This document shows, one piece after another, positions 7,172 through 16,005 of a stretch of DNA of 37,741 bases. Source of the DNA: Octadecabacter ascidiaceicola (GTDB lineage: Bacteria; Pseudomonadota; Alphaproteobacteria; Rhodobacterales; Rhodobacteraceae); the NCBI RefSeq assembly GCF_900185015.1, contig NZ_FXYD01000007.1, forward strand, positions 1 to 37,741, read 5' to 3'. Made by a program: the position numbers and the translations under genes. Every line of letters starts with the position of its first letter. The stretch's first letter is position 1. The notes beneath the pieces were generated by a model, which saw nothing but the letters and a program-made list of their open reading frames with translations, searched no databases and was not told where the DNA came from.

Positions 7172-8351
7172 CGCCACGCCCCCACGCTGCCTGAACCAAA
7201 TCTTCGAGTTCGCCATTCACAGCGTTCAGGCTTTCCATGGCGCGTTCATAGGTGGTTCGGGTAAACTGACCCTTTTCCACCTCATAAAGCGTCTGCTTAG
7301 TGATTCCTGCGTCTGAAATAGCCGTTGATTTCAACACAGTATGGTTAAGAACATGTTCACCAAACATAGATCGCATGAAACTAACCATCTGGTTCTGCGG
7401 CCCATCGCCTGGTTCATAGCGGGTCACAACATAGCGCAGCCAGTCATAGGACATATCGCCCCCCGCATCGGCCACAACGCCAAGTAAGTTCGATGTCATC
7501 AGCAAAAACTGACACATCGACATCACGTCGAGCATTTGCGGGTGGACAGTGACAAGGATAGCAGTCGCCGCAGACAGAGCGGACATGGTTAGGAAGCCCA
7601 ATTGCGGCGGGCAATCCATGATCACGACGTCATAATCAGACTCTACTTCAGCCAAACACTCGCCTACGCGGGTGAAGAACAGGCTGCCGTCACGGGCTGC
7701 GAGCGCACGCGGGGTCTCATGTTCGAACTCCATCAAGTCGAGGTTGCCGGGTACCAGATCGAGGTTGGTGAAGTAGGTTTTCTGGATCACTTGCGACAGA
7801 GGGACAGGATCCTCATAACGAATCGCGTCATAAAGCGTGCCGCCATCCAGCAGGTCAAATTCCGGCTGGAACCCATGCAAGGCAGACAGGCTGGCCTGTG
7901 GGTCAAGGTCTATGGCGAGGACTTTGTAGCCATCAAGCGCCATCTTCTGCGCGAGGTGTGCTGCAGTGGTCGTTTTGCCGGAGCCACCTTTGAAGTTGAT
8001 GACCGTAATCACCTGAAGTTTGTCTCCGTCCCGGCGCCCCGGAAGGTAGGTTCCTGGTGATTTAGTGCCTATTTCAAGCGTCTCACGCAGATTTTGGATG
8101 TCCTCAGGGGAGTAATACCGACGACCGGCCGCACGGATCTCGGGCGAGGGGCCTTTGCCATCAAGGTGGAGCTTACGCAGGTAAGCATCCTTGACGCCCA
8201 ACAGGTCCGCGACCTCACCACTGGTGAATTTACGCAAAGACCGACGCGCGTCTGGCGGGAAAAGTTGGGCACGGTGCTGTTGCAACTGCGCTGACAAGCG
8301 TGCAGCGTGATCGCCAACTAGCGTATCAATCCGTGCGGAATGGTCTTTCAT
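7161..8351 (-). CDS. repA: RepA, ParA-family partition ATPase and repABC autorepressor
   Basis: RepA drives plasmid partition with RepB and usually represses its own operon. The ATG at 8351 (product begins MKDHSARIDTLVGD) has GAGGACGAG just upstream and gives 396 aa; the frame stays open to 8417 without a better start. An N-terminal MerR-like helix-turn-helix lies near residues 40-90 (FTSGEVADLLGVKDAYLRKL). It is followed by the deviant Walker A motif KGGSGKTTT (about 118-126), the A' motif LAIDLDPQ and the Walker B motif VIMDCPPQLG. It is the first gene of repABC. An inverted repeat about 145 bp upstream is a candidate operator. Confidence 0.95.
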   Translation of the reverse strand: MKDHSARIDTLVGDHAARLSAQLQQHRAQLFPPDARRSLRKFTSGEVADLLGVKDAYLRKLHLDGKGPSPEIRAAGRRYYSPEDIQNLRETLEIGTKSPGTYLPGRRDGDKLQVITVINFKGGSGKTTTAAHLAQKMALDGYKVLAIDLDPQASLSALHGFQPEFDLLDGGTLYDAIRYEDPVPLSQVIQKTYFTNLDLVPGNLDLMEFEHETPRALAARDGSLFFTRVGECLAEVESDYDVVIMDCPPQLGFLTMSALSAATAILVTVHPQMLDVMSMCQFLLMTSNLLGVVADAGGDMSYDWLRYVVTRYEPGDGPQNQMVSFMRSMFGEHVLNHTVLKSTAISDAGITKQTLYEVEKGQFTRTTYERAMESLNAVNGELEDLVQAAWGRGDGA

Positions 8352-8496
8352 CTCGTCCTCGCGTCCCGTTTCCGCCGGAATAGAGACTGTTTTGCACGAA
8401 TAGCGCCTGTCTCTCACCTTCGTTTCTTGGCCGTGGCCCTCTTTGGGGCGTGTTGTTACGGCGGAAAACGTTTTATTCTTCTGCTTGCGTAACTAG

Positions 8497-8522
8497 TTGC
8501 CGGATAATTGTGATTCCGGCAA
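8497..8522. promoter_or_regulatory. inverted repeat upstream of repA (candidate operator)
   Basis: TTGCCGGA and TCCGGCAA form a perfect 8-bp inverted repeat with a 10-bp spacer, centred about 158 bp before the repA start. RepA proteins of this class autoregulate from operators near the repA promoter, so this is a candidate. A second, weaker inverted repeat (GGTCAA / TTGACC, 7-bp spacer) lies at 8587-8605, nearer the divergent capD-like gene. No clear promoter boxes were identified. Confidence 0.4.
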
Positions 8523-8677
8523 GGATTAATTGCGGTGTCGCTACCATATCTAGTGAGTTCCGCACATCAAACGCCTAGTCCCGCGCGGTCAACCGCCGCT
8601 TGACCCTCACGTAAGTAGACAAATGCACCTAAGAAGTTTATTAAAAATCAGCCCCTTGTAGAGAGTGATCGAGTTCT

Positions 8678-10537
8678 ATGCTGAATGCATTGCCCCGCCG
8701 GATGAAGCGCATGGTTTTGTTGACCGCAGATATTCTGTTGGTGCCAATCGCGCTCTATGCAGCCTATGTGCTGCGCTACGGAACGGCAGTTCCGTTTGAG
8801 CGACTGTCGGCGGACTGGCCGATTCTGTTGACAACATTTGCCGCCGCGCCCTTCATCATCGTCTTTTGCCGCCTGCCATGGATCAAGCTTTCGACGCTGG
8901 ATTTTCGCGGCGCGCTGCGGATCGCCGCTGCAGCTGGCATTCTTGCTATCATCGCATCGCTAGCCAGCGTCGCACTGAGCATCGGGTCGCCAAGATCGAT
9001 TCCGGGGATTTTTGCGGTCTCGTTTTTTATTCTTTCTTTCTTTGGACGCGTAGGTGCAATTCTCGGGCTACAACAGCTCGCTAAGTCGCGCACTGCGACG
9101 CCTGTCGCGATTTTTGGGGCAGGGGCCGCGGGTATTCAGCTTTCGTCTGCGTTGCGCCAGAGCCCTGAAGTTGTGCCAGTTTGCTTCGTCGATGATGACC
9201 CGTCGTATCGCGGCCTTAACATTGCCGGCCTTCGCGTTCGTTCACGCGATGGACTGAAACGGATGGTGGCGAACGGGCAGGTTTCCCGCGTCCTGGTTGC
9301 GATCCCGTCGATGGACCAAGCAGGCATTTCGCGCATTGTGGAAGAGCTGGGCGATCTGGGCGTCGAAATCCAAGTTCTACCATCCTTTGTCGACCTAATT
9401 TCTGGCCGCAGCAAAGAGCTTAAACTTGTCGCGCCAGAGGCGCTTCTTGGGCGCGAGAAGGTGAACCTTGATTTGCCTGTCGTCGCGAAATCATACGCGG
9501 GGCGTACTGTGATGGTGACGGGGGCAGGGGGCTCAATCGGGTCTGAATTGTGCAAACAGCTGCTCGAATGTAACCCCGAACGCATCGTGCTGTTTGAGCA
9601 GAGCGAATACGCGCTGTACGAAGTTGAAGCGGCGCTTAGGGCAGGGGCCGCGCAAAAGAACGTCGAAGTCGTCGCGCGGCTTGGGTCTGTTTGTGACCGT
9701 CAGCGCGTAGATGATGTTTTGCAGAACCAGAACGTTGAGATCGTCCTACACGCCGCCGCCTATAAGCATGTGCCGTTGATCGAAGAAAACGAGATTGAGG
9801 GCGCGCGTAACAATATCCTTGGCACTAAAACGCTGGCTGAAGCTGCGATGGCGGCCGAGGTTGAGCGGTTCATTCTCGTGTCCACCGACAAGGCCGTGCG
9901 ACCGACGAATATCATGGGCGCGACCAAGCGTCTGGCGGAACTTGTTCTGCAAGACCTTGCGACACGGTCCGTCAAAACGCGCTTTTCGATGGTGCGGTTT
10001 GGGAATGTGCTGGGGTCTTCCGGGTCAGTCCTGCCGCTGTTTCAAAAGCAAATTCGACATGGTGGCCCTGTTACCGTTACGCACCCTGACGTTACGCGGT
10101 TTTTCATGACCATCCCAGAAGCATCGCGGCTGGTGTTGCTGGCTGGTGCGTTTTCCAAGGGCGGCGATGTGTTTGTTTTGGATATGGGCAAGCCGATGCG
10201 CATCATCGACATCGCACGCCGCATGATTGAAATGTCCGGTGCGACCGTTCAATCACCGACCAACCCCGGCGGGATTGAGATAAAAGTCACCGGCCTGCGC
10301 CCCGGTGAGAAGCTTTATGAAGAGCTGCTAATCGACAATGCATCTTTGACTGAAACGCCCCACGAAAAGATCCTGCGGGCCGAAGAAGAGAAGCACAGCG
10401 AAATCATGACAGCACGGATGTTGATGGGATTCGAAGCAGCTGTTGACGCTGCGAATACCGAAGAGGTTCGCGCGCTCGTGGCTGAGTATGCCAGTGGGTA
10501 TCACATTCCAGATCATGCTGAGCCTGCTAAAGCTTAA
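8678..10537 (+). CDS. CapD/WbpM-like membrane nucleotide-sugar 4,6-dehydratase
   Basis: The 619-aa protein has the layout of the CapD/WbpM/PglF family: four N-terminal membrane segments (to about residue 135), a CoA-binding-like Rossmann fold (VAIFGAGAAGIQL) and a short-chain dehydrogenase domain. The NAD motif is VTGAGGSIGSELC (about residue 282). The catalytic region reads STDKAVRPTNIMGATKR (about 400), with Met replacing the usual SDR tyrosine, as is typical of this family. The likely reaction is 4,6-dehydration of UDP-GlcNAc, the first step to a diamino- or deoxy-sugar for the polysaccharide. The gene is divergent from repABC and stands alone. Identity of the sugar nucleotide is inferred from the family. 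Confidence 0.9.
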   Translation: MLNALPRRMKRMVLLTADILLVPIALYAAYVLRYGTAVPFERLSADWPILLTTFAAAPFIIVFCRLPWIKLSTLDFRGALRIAAAAGILAIIASLASVALSIGSPRSIPGIFAVSFFILSFFGRVGAILGLQQLAKSRTATPVAIFGAGAAGIQLSSALRQSPEVVPVCFVDDDPSYRGLNIAGLRVRSRDGLKRMVANGQVSRVLVAIPSMDQAGISRIVEELGDLGVEIQVLPSFVDLISGRSKELKLVAPEALLGREKVNLDLPVVAKSYAGRTVMVTGAGGSIGSELCKQLLECNPERIVLFEQSEYALYEVEAALRAGAAQKNVEVVARLGSVCDRQRVDDVLQNQNVEIVLHAAAYKHVPLIEENEIEGARNNILGTKTLAEAAMAAEVERFILVSTDKAVRPTNIMGATKRLAELVLQDLATRSVKTRFSMVRFGNVLGSSGSVLPLFQKQIRHGGPVTVTHPDVTRFFMTIPEASRLVLLAGAFSKGGDVFVLDMGKPMRIIDIARRMIEMSGATVQSPTNPGGIEIKVTGLRPGEKLYEELLIDNASLTETPHEKILRAEEEKHSEIMTARMLMGFEAAVDAANTEEVRALVAEYASGYHIPDHAEPAKA

Positions 10538-10584
10538 GCACTGACCAGTTCAACAATACTGACATACTCAAATTCAACGAGTTT

Positions 10585-11094
10585 TTACGGCGTGTATCGT
10601 ACTCCGATACTTGTGCGATTATTCTCATATCGCCCCCAAACGCTCACAGATGAAGCGATTGATGAGGCGTTAAATTCAGCCTGAAATGCGCGGTAGAACG
10701 CGTTCCCGTTGGCTTCCGTGAAGCCACTTACGCTGGCAGTGCAGACGAGGCGTCCATGACGATCAGGTTCTGATGGTAATCCTACACCTGTGCGGCCCAT
10801 GTCTTTCCCGCCAATTGACCGTCGTCCACCTTCAATTGAACGCGCGAAATAATGACGCCTGCCACTGGTTGGTTCTGGAGTGTAGCCCGAACTGTTCAGT
10901 ATGCTTGTTGAATTGGATTCACCCAAAAATTGAGCAATGCACGCCTTTCCAGCCGCGCGTCCAAACGAAGCAAATTGCGCCGCATTCGGCGAGACAGCGT
11001 TTGTTGATTGATCTGTGGAAGTGGGTCCTTCCGAGACGCACCCTGCTAGCCCGATAGTTCCCAGTAATACAACTAATTTACTTGTCACGCGCAT
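10585..11094 (-). CDS. small lipoprotein of unknown function
   Basis: The 169-aa product begins with a lipoprotein signal peptide (LVVLLGTIGLAGC, lipobox LAGC with Cys at residue 19). GAGGAA stands just before the ATG at 11094. The mature part is Ser/Thr/Gly-rich and soluble, with no domain I recognise; it ends YENNRTSIGVRYTP. It may be periplasmic or outer-membrane associated. It converges with the capD-like gene and has no obvious operon partner. Confidence 0.65.
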   Translation of the reverse strand: MRVTSKLVVLLGTIGLAGCVSEGPTSTDQSTNAVSPNAAQFASFGRAAGKACIAQFLGESNSTSILNSSGYTPEPTSGRRHYFARSIEGGRRSIGGKDMGRTGVGLPSEPDRHGRLVCTASVSGFTEANGNAFYRAFQAEFNASSIASSVSVWGRYENNRTSIGVRYTP

Positions 11095-11379
11095 TTCCTC
11101 TTTTCAGTTTATCTGGAATTTTCCCGGCACTATCGGGACCTAATTGTAAAACGACACTGCCATTTTCGGTTTCATAACAATGTATTGGAACGTATCACTA
11201 CTGTGGGTTTCTTTCCTGTTGTTGTATACCCCAATCCATTTAGCCGCCTAGCCACTTGCCTCCGGGCCCTAACAAATTCTTCCCAACCGAGAGACTCTTT
11301 AGATCGGAAAATGTTCTGCCGGGATGGACGTCGCTCAACTGGCGTAAAATGTCACACAGATGAAATTACGCCTTTCCGG
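11095..11379. other. intergenic region without a recognised gene
   Basis: This holds the upstream region of the lipoprotein gene (minus strand) and the sequence after the acnB terminator. Short open frames are present but show no convincing start or protein character. I see no repeat or IS end. Confidence 0.5.
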
Positions 11380-11413
11380 AAAATGAAAAGGGGCACATCG
11401 AAAGATGCGCCCC
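11380..11413 (-). terminator. Rho-independent terminator of acnB
   Basis: Read on the minus strand, a 10-bp stem with one mismatch (11390-11399 with 11404-11413) and a 4-base loop is followed by CTTTTCATTT. It lies 27 bp past the acnB stop. Confidence 0.8.
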
Positions 11414-11439
11414 GTATTCGTTTTGCCTAAGTCCCACGT

Positions 11440-14232
11440 TTAGAAGTGTGCGGACTTAGCACCTGCTGGCTTTTCAACCGGTGGGGCGAACTTGGTCAGG
11501 TCGATGCCCTCAACCGCGTCGATGTATTCGTCCAGCGTTGGGGTGCGCCCCAAGATCGCAGAGAGCACGACGACTGGCGTTGACGCCAACAGCGACTCGC
11601 CCTTCTTTTCGCCGGAGTCTTCAACAACACGGCCTTGGAACAGGCGTGTGGAGGTCGCGAGAACCGTGTCACCCCTAGCGGCCTTTTCCTGGTTGCCCAT
11701 GCAAAGGTTACAGCCCGGACGTTCGAGGTAGAGAATGTTCTCATACTCGGTACGTGCGGTGTTTTTTGGCGCTGCATCGTCAAATTCAAAACCGGAGTAC
11801 TTTTGCAGAACTTCCCAGTCGCCTTCTTCCTTCAACTCGTCAACGATGTTGTAGGTCGGGGCGGCGAGAACCAGCGGCGCCTTGAACTCAACCTTACCGG
11901 CATCCTTTTCGAGATTACGCAGCATTTGTGCGACGATCTTCACGTCACCCTTGTGCACCATGCAAGAGCCGACAAAACCAAGGTCAACCTTCTTTTCCGC
12001 ACCGTAGTAGGAAATTGGGCGGATGGTGTCGTGGGTGTAGCGCTTGGATACATCCGCGTTCTGCACGTCAGGGTCCGCGATCATCGGTTCAACGATGGCG
12101 TCCAGATCAACGACAACTTCGGCGAAGTATTTGGCGTTGTCATCCGGCGCGAGCGCAGGCTTTTCACCGGACCTAATTTCGGCGATGCGTTTATCGGCAA
12201 TCGCGATCAGACCTTTGAGCATCTCAACGTCGTTATCCATGCCCTTTTCGATCATTATATTGATCCGCGATTTCGCAATCTCAAGCGAACCGATCAGCGT
12301 TTCATCCTCGGAGATACAGATAGAGGCCTTCGCCTTCATCTCTGCGGTCCAGTCGGTGAATGTGAAGGCTTGGTCAGCCAGCAGGGTGCCGATGTGAACC
12401 TCAATCACGCGGCCTTGGAAGACGTTGTCGCCGAACTGTTCCAGCATCTGCAGCTGCGTCGCGTGCACCACATCGCGGAAGTCCATGTGGTCGGCCATTT
12501 GGCCTTTGAACGTCACCTTCACGGATTCAGGAATCGGCATCGTCGCCTCACCCGTTGCCAGCGCAAGCGCCACCGTGCCGGAGTCAGCGCCGAACGCTAC
12601 ACCCTTAGACATACGTGTGTGGCTGTCGCCGCCGATGATGATCGCCCAGTCGTCAACCGTGATGTCGTTCAGCACCTTGTGAATAACGTCGGTCATCGCG
12701 TGGTAAACGCCCTTGGGGTCACGCGCGGTGATCAGGCCGAACTTATGCATGAACGCCATCAGCTTTGGCGTGTTTTCCTGCGCCTTGAAGTCCCACACAG
12801 ACGCCGTGTGGCAACCAGACTGGTAGGCACCATCGACGTTCGGAGACAGCACAGTCGCGGCCATCGCCTCAAGCTCTTGGCTGGTCATCAGGCCAGTTGT
12901 GTCTTGGGATCCGACAATATCAACGCCGACGCGGGTATCAGAACCGGCATACAGGGTCGCGCCTGGACGCACACCAACAGCATTCGCGTTGAAGATCTTT
13001 TCAACCGCCGTCAGGCCTTGGCCCTCGTGAACCACTTCTTTGGACGGTGCGAAAGCTGACTCAAGCTCAATCCCCAGCGCCTCACAGGCCACGCTTTGCA
13101 GTTTCTTACCGAAGACGATTGCGTAAGACCCGCCCGCCTTCATGAATTCGACCTTCTGCGGCGTGAACGAGGGGGACATGTCCACCAGCTCTTCCTCGCC
13201 GGTCTCATCAAACAGCTTTTTCTCTTTGGTGTTGATGGTCAGAACCGTGCCCGTCGCAACAGAATACTTTTCCTCAAGTACGGCGTTGCCGTCATTGTTC
13301 AGGATTGGCTTGCCGTTTTCATCGACCTTCTTAACCCAGTTTTTCAGATCGACACCGATACCACCGGTCACGCCAACAGTCGTCAGGAAGATCGGGGAAA
13401 TCCCGTTCGTACCCGCAACAACAGGGGCGAAGTTCACGAATGGCACATAGGGGCTGGCCTGCTTACCAGTCCAAAGGGCGACGTTGTTCACACCAGACAT
13501 GCGGGATGAGCCAACGCCCATCGTGCCTTTTTCAGCAATCAGCATCACGCGCTTGTCAGGGTGCTGCTTTTGCAGCTCCTTTATTTCCACCTGTGCTTCT
13601 GGGGTGATCATACATTGGCCGTGCAATTCACGGTCAGCACGCGAATGCGCTTGGTTGCCTGGCGACAGCAAGTCGGTCGAAATATCGCCTTCACCAGCGA
13701 TATACGTGACGACTTTAACTTCTTCTTCAACGTCTGGCAGCTTGGTAAAAAACTCAGCCTTGGCGTAGCTTTCAAGAATGTCGCGCGCGACAGCGTTGCC
13801 CGCATCTAGAGCAGCTTTTAGACGATCGGTGTCAGCGTCATACAAGAACACTTGGGTCTTCAACACGTCAGCCGCTTGGCCAGCAATCGCTGCTTCATCA
13901 CCGAGCGCAAGGTCGAGCAAGACATCAACAGACGGGCCGCCCTTCATGTGCGACAGCATCTCAAACGCGAACTCGGTTGAGATTTCCGGCACATCAGCAG
14001 TACCCAAAATGATCTCTTTCAAGAACTGCGCCTTAACGCCAGCCGCGCTGGTTGTGCCCGGAAGCGTGTTATAAATCAGGAAGTTAAGGGACTGCTCACG
14101 GTGCTCGTGACCCTTGTCCTTAATCTGCGCAATGATTTCCTGCGTCAGCTCGGCACCATCAATCGGCTTCGGGCTCAGGTCCTGCTTTTTACGTGTTTCA
14201 ATTTCTTCTAGGTAGGCTGCATAAAGGCTCAT
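11440..14232 (-). CDS. acnB: aconitate hydratase B (2-methylisocitrate dehydratase)
   Basis: AcnB interconverts citrate and isocitrate in the TCA cycle and can hydrate 2-methylaconitate. The 930-aa product aligns along the whole AcnB family (E. coli AcnB is 865 aa). It has the N-terminal HEAT-like domain beginning MSLYAAYLEEIETRKKQ, the swivel domain and the catalytic [4Fe-4S] domains. Cluster cysteines are visible in SGCHTASVWD (about residue 472) and in PGCNLCMGNQ (about 836). Other conserved blocks include IIGGDSHTRMSKGVAFGADS and VDLGFVGSCM. It ends at a strong terminator, so it is probably monocistronic. A complete core-metabolism gene is unexpected on an exopolysaccharide plasmid. The large open frames on the opposite strand are shadows. 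Confidence 0.97.
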   Translation of the reverse strand: MSLYAAYLEEIETRKKQDLSPKPIDGAELTQEIIAQIKDKGHEHREQSLNFLIYNTLPGTTSAAGVKAQFLKEIILGTADVPEISTEFAFEMLSHMKGGPSVDVLLDLALGDEAAIAGQAADVLKTQVFLYDADTDRLKAALDAGNAVARDILESYAKAEFFTKLPDVEEEVKVVTYIAGEGDISTDLLSPGNQAHSRADRELHGQCMITPEAQVEIKELQKQHPDKRVMLIAEKGTMGVGSSRMSGVNNVALWTGKQASPYVPFVNFAPVVAGTNGISPIFLTTVGVTGGIGVDLKNWVKKVDENGKPILNNDGNAVLEEKYSVATGTVLTINTKEKKLFDETGEEELVDMSPSFTPQKVEFMKAGGSYAIVFGKKLQSVACEALGIELESAFAPSKEVVHEGQGLTAVEKIFNANAVGVRPGATLYAGSDTRVGVDIVGSQDTTGLMTSQELEAMAATVLSPNVDGAYQSGCHTASVWDFKAQENTPKLMAFMHKFGLITARDPKGVYHAMTDVIHKVLNDITVDDWAIIIGGDSHTRMSKGVAFGADSGTVALALATGEATMPIPESVKVTFKGQMADHMDFRDVVHATQLQMLEQFGDNVFQGRVIEVHIGTLLADQAFTFTDWTAEMKAKASICISEDETLIGSLEIAKSRINIMIEKGMDNDVEMLKGLIAIADKRIAEIRSGEKPALAPDDNAKYFAEVVVDLDAIVEPMIADPDVQNADVSKRYTHDTIRPISYYGAEKKVDLGFVGSCMVHKGDVKIVAQMLRNLEKDAGKVEFKAPLVLAAPTYNIVDELKEEGDWEVLQKYSGFEFDDAAPKNTARTEYENILYLERPGCNLCMGNQEKAARGDTVLATSTRLFQGRVVEDSGEKKGESLLASTPVVVLSAILGRTPTLDEYIDAVEGIDLTKFAPPVEKPAGAKSAHF

Positions 14233-14359
14233 AATCGTCTCGATTTCTAAGTTATATGTGGCGTGGTTGGCCCAACATCAGCGTACTGCCTGAGCGGGCG
14301 AAATGATTGTATGCAGCGGTATACGGAAAGGCAGGGAATTGCAAGGTGGTGATGTGGGC

Positions 14360-14929
14360 CTAAACACCACGCTCGGCCATCCGCCTTAGCTCGTCAGAAA
14401 TCTCCAACTCCAACAAGGCCCTTCGACCTCTGGCCATCAGATCAGCCTCATCTGCAAAATCCAAAACAAGCCTCGCGAGATGTCTCATCTCCAACAGGTC
14501 ATCTTCTGCGAACGGCAGAGGTTGTCCTTGGTTTTTAGCATGGTTCATTCGCTTGGCGATCTGTGTCACGTTGTTGCCAACTTTATTCAACGCACCCTTC
14601 ATGGACAACAATGCCTCGGCCAGATCCGCATCGGGCATCGCCATGCCATTGGTGTTACGGATCACGTTGCGCAGCGCTTCGCTGCGGTTGCGGATGCCTG
14701 CTTCTTTCAGCTTGGCGTCGAACTGGGCGAGGTCCGTAGGTGAGACACGGCATACAATAACCTCGGTCCTGCTACCTCTCTCGACCTGGATTTCCCGCAT
14801 GAGCTGCGCGCAACGGTAAACCGTGCGCACCGTGACGCCATATTCGCGCGCAAGCACCTGCGGGCGAACACCCTCCCTGACTTTTTTGGCGATGGATTGA
14901 CGGGTTGTGTGATCTAATCTACGGGTCAT
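14360..14929 (-). CDS. mobC: MobC-like relaxosome accessory protein
   Basis: The 189-aa product (ATG at 14929; a TTG at 14938 is possible) joins two parts. The N-terminus has a resolvase-like helix-turn-helix (REYGVTVRTVYRCAQLM). The rest matches MobC-type mobilization proteins: an RHH-like segment (SEVIVCRVSPTDLAQFDAKLKE-like, near residues 60-82) and GNNVTQIAKRMNHAKNQG (about 135-152). MobC helps a relaxase open oriT. No relaxase gene is present. The sequence directly upstream, where oriT and a divergent relaxase would be expected, is interrupted by an IS nest from 15014. An inverted repeat (CATTTG-TCG-CAAATG, 14927-14941) covers the start codon and could be an autoregulatory site. Confidence 0.75.
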   Translation of the reverse strand: MTRRLDHTTRQSIAKKVREGVRPQVLAREYGVTVRTVYRCAQLMREIQVERGSRTEVIVCRVSPTDLAQFDAKLKEAGIRNRSEALRNVIRNTNGMAMPDADLAEALLSMKGALNKVGNNVTQIAKRMNHAKNQGQPLPFAEDDLLEMRHLARLVLDFADEADLMARGRRALLELEISDELRRMAERGV

Positions 14930-14941
14930 TTGTCGCAAATG
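14927..14941. promoter_or_regulatory. inverted repeat over the mobC start
   Basis: CATTTG and CAAATG are perfect 6-bp arms around TCG. The repeat overlaps the mobC start codon, where a MobC-type repressor or relaxosome protein could bind. Function is inferred from position only. Confidence 0.35.
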
Positions 14942-15076
14942 TCATACGTTGCTATTTCCTGCCACCCTCACACAACCGAAATCACATCTTTTTTGCGGGC
15001 CGTGGAGCAAAAGTGGACCTGTCGCGGTTTGATGTCACTCCTTTGATAGCATTAACTGCAACAAAGGAGACTGACT

Positions 15077-15309
15077 ATGGGACTGAAACGGACGGACGAA
15101 TTCCGCCAAGATGCGGTGCGTATTGCGCTGACCAGCGGGCTGACACGCCAGTAGGTGGCCGACGATCTTGGCGTTTGGATGTCGACGCGAGGTGCGCATC
15201 CTCAAGGAGGAGAGAGAGACATCCTAAAGTTGCGCCGTGAAGCAATTGATCCAGTGGATCAAATGTAGGCGATAACGTTACCCAGTTCTTCGCGGGCCTA
15301 AAGCAATGA
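15077..15309 (+). pseudogene. IS3-family OrfA remnant
   Basis: The frame opens MGLKRTDEFRQDAVRIALTS, then hits a TAG at the position expected to be Arg (GLTRQ-stop-VADDLGV). The middle, including the leucine zipper, is deleted. Near the end a 50-base hairpin insertion (15230-15279) breaks the frame before QFFAGLK. Several lesions make it clearly non-functional. Confidence 0.8.
15230..15279. repeat. hairpin-bearing mini-insertion E5 in IS3 orfA
   Basis: Fifty bases separate the codons for ILK from those for TQFF, where the family has about two residues, so the net insertion is about 44 bp. The centre is a perfect hairpin, TTGATCCA-G-TGGATCAA (15246-15262), with a possible outer CGCC/GGCG pairing. 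It is unlike the other mini-insertions in sequence but similar in size and architecture. Confidence 0.5.
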
Positions 15310-16005
15310 GATTTAGGTTTGTTGAAGAACTCCGTATAGCTTTCCGGCCAAGCGCTTATGTCATGTTGTCGGTGTAAGCGTGCGTGGGTTGCGGGCTTTC
15401 CGCATCCGACCAGCCTGCCGCCAGCAACGATCTGATCTGGTCACGCTGGCGCACATTAAAGACCAAAAAGTAATCAAACAGATATGCTCGGGCACGTATG
15501 ACTGAGGAACTCAAAGAGATCAGCCTAAATATCGGATATCGCCGTGTTGGCCGTTTGATGCGTCAGAACGGCATATCAGTTGTGAGAACACGCAACCACA
15601 AGGTCGCGACGGATAGCGACCACAAATCAACATGGCGCCGAACTTGCTGGATCGGAACTTCACGGCTGAACAGACCAACCAAAAATGGGCGTCCGATATC
15701 AGCTACGTATGGACGCGCGAAGGCTAGTTGTATCTGGCGCTCGACCATTGTCCTCGGACCAATGGCGGACGAGGTCTCGCTTCTGGATCTGCACTCACGC
15801 CGCGTGATCGGCTGGGCTGTCTCAAATCGGATGAAACGGGACATGGCTATTAGTGCGTTGAAAATGGCTATCGCACTCCGTGCGCCACCCAAAAGCTGCA
15901 TCCCCCACACGGACCTGCGCGCAATATTGTTCTCACGACTATCAGAAAATCCAGCGACAGCACGGCTTCACGGTGTCCATGAACGACAAAGGCAATTGCT
16001 ATGAT
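15306..16005 (+). pseudogene. IS3-family OrfB (DDE transposase), 5' part
   Basis: It starts MRFRFVEELRIAF and carries recognisable blocks of the integrase-core transposase in more than one frame: MTEELKEISLNIGYRRVGRL, then QNGISVVRTRNHKV, DLHSRRVIGWAVSNRMKRD and ALKMAIALRAPPKSCIPHTD. There are frameshifts, in-frame stops (TREG-stop-LYLA) and a 43-base hairpin insertion at 15740-15782. It breaks off at GNCYD, where the IS110-family element entered; the rest is at 17741-17926. Confidence 0.8.
15740..15782 (-). repeat. hairpin mini-insertion E4 (family B) in IS3 orfB
   Basis: Forty-three bases sit between the codons for LYLA and LDLHSRRVIGW, where related transposases have two residues (net +37). 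Its complement aligns without gaps to the 43-base insertion at 28963-29005. They share CGCCATTGGT, then CGAG, then CAATGG and CGA, at identical spacing. The arms CCATTG and CAATGG can form a hairpin. Confidence 0.7.

Noticed and set aside
11185-11430. Small plus-strand open frame before acnB's end
   Set aside because: It runs through the acnB terminator hairpin and has no protein-like features.
11635-13059. Long plus-strand open frame of 474 codons
   Set aside because: It lies wholly antisense to acnB, whose codon bias produces it. No ribosome site or recognisable protein.
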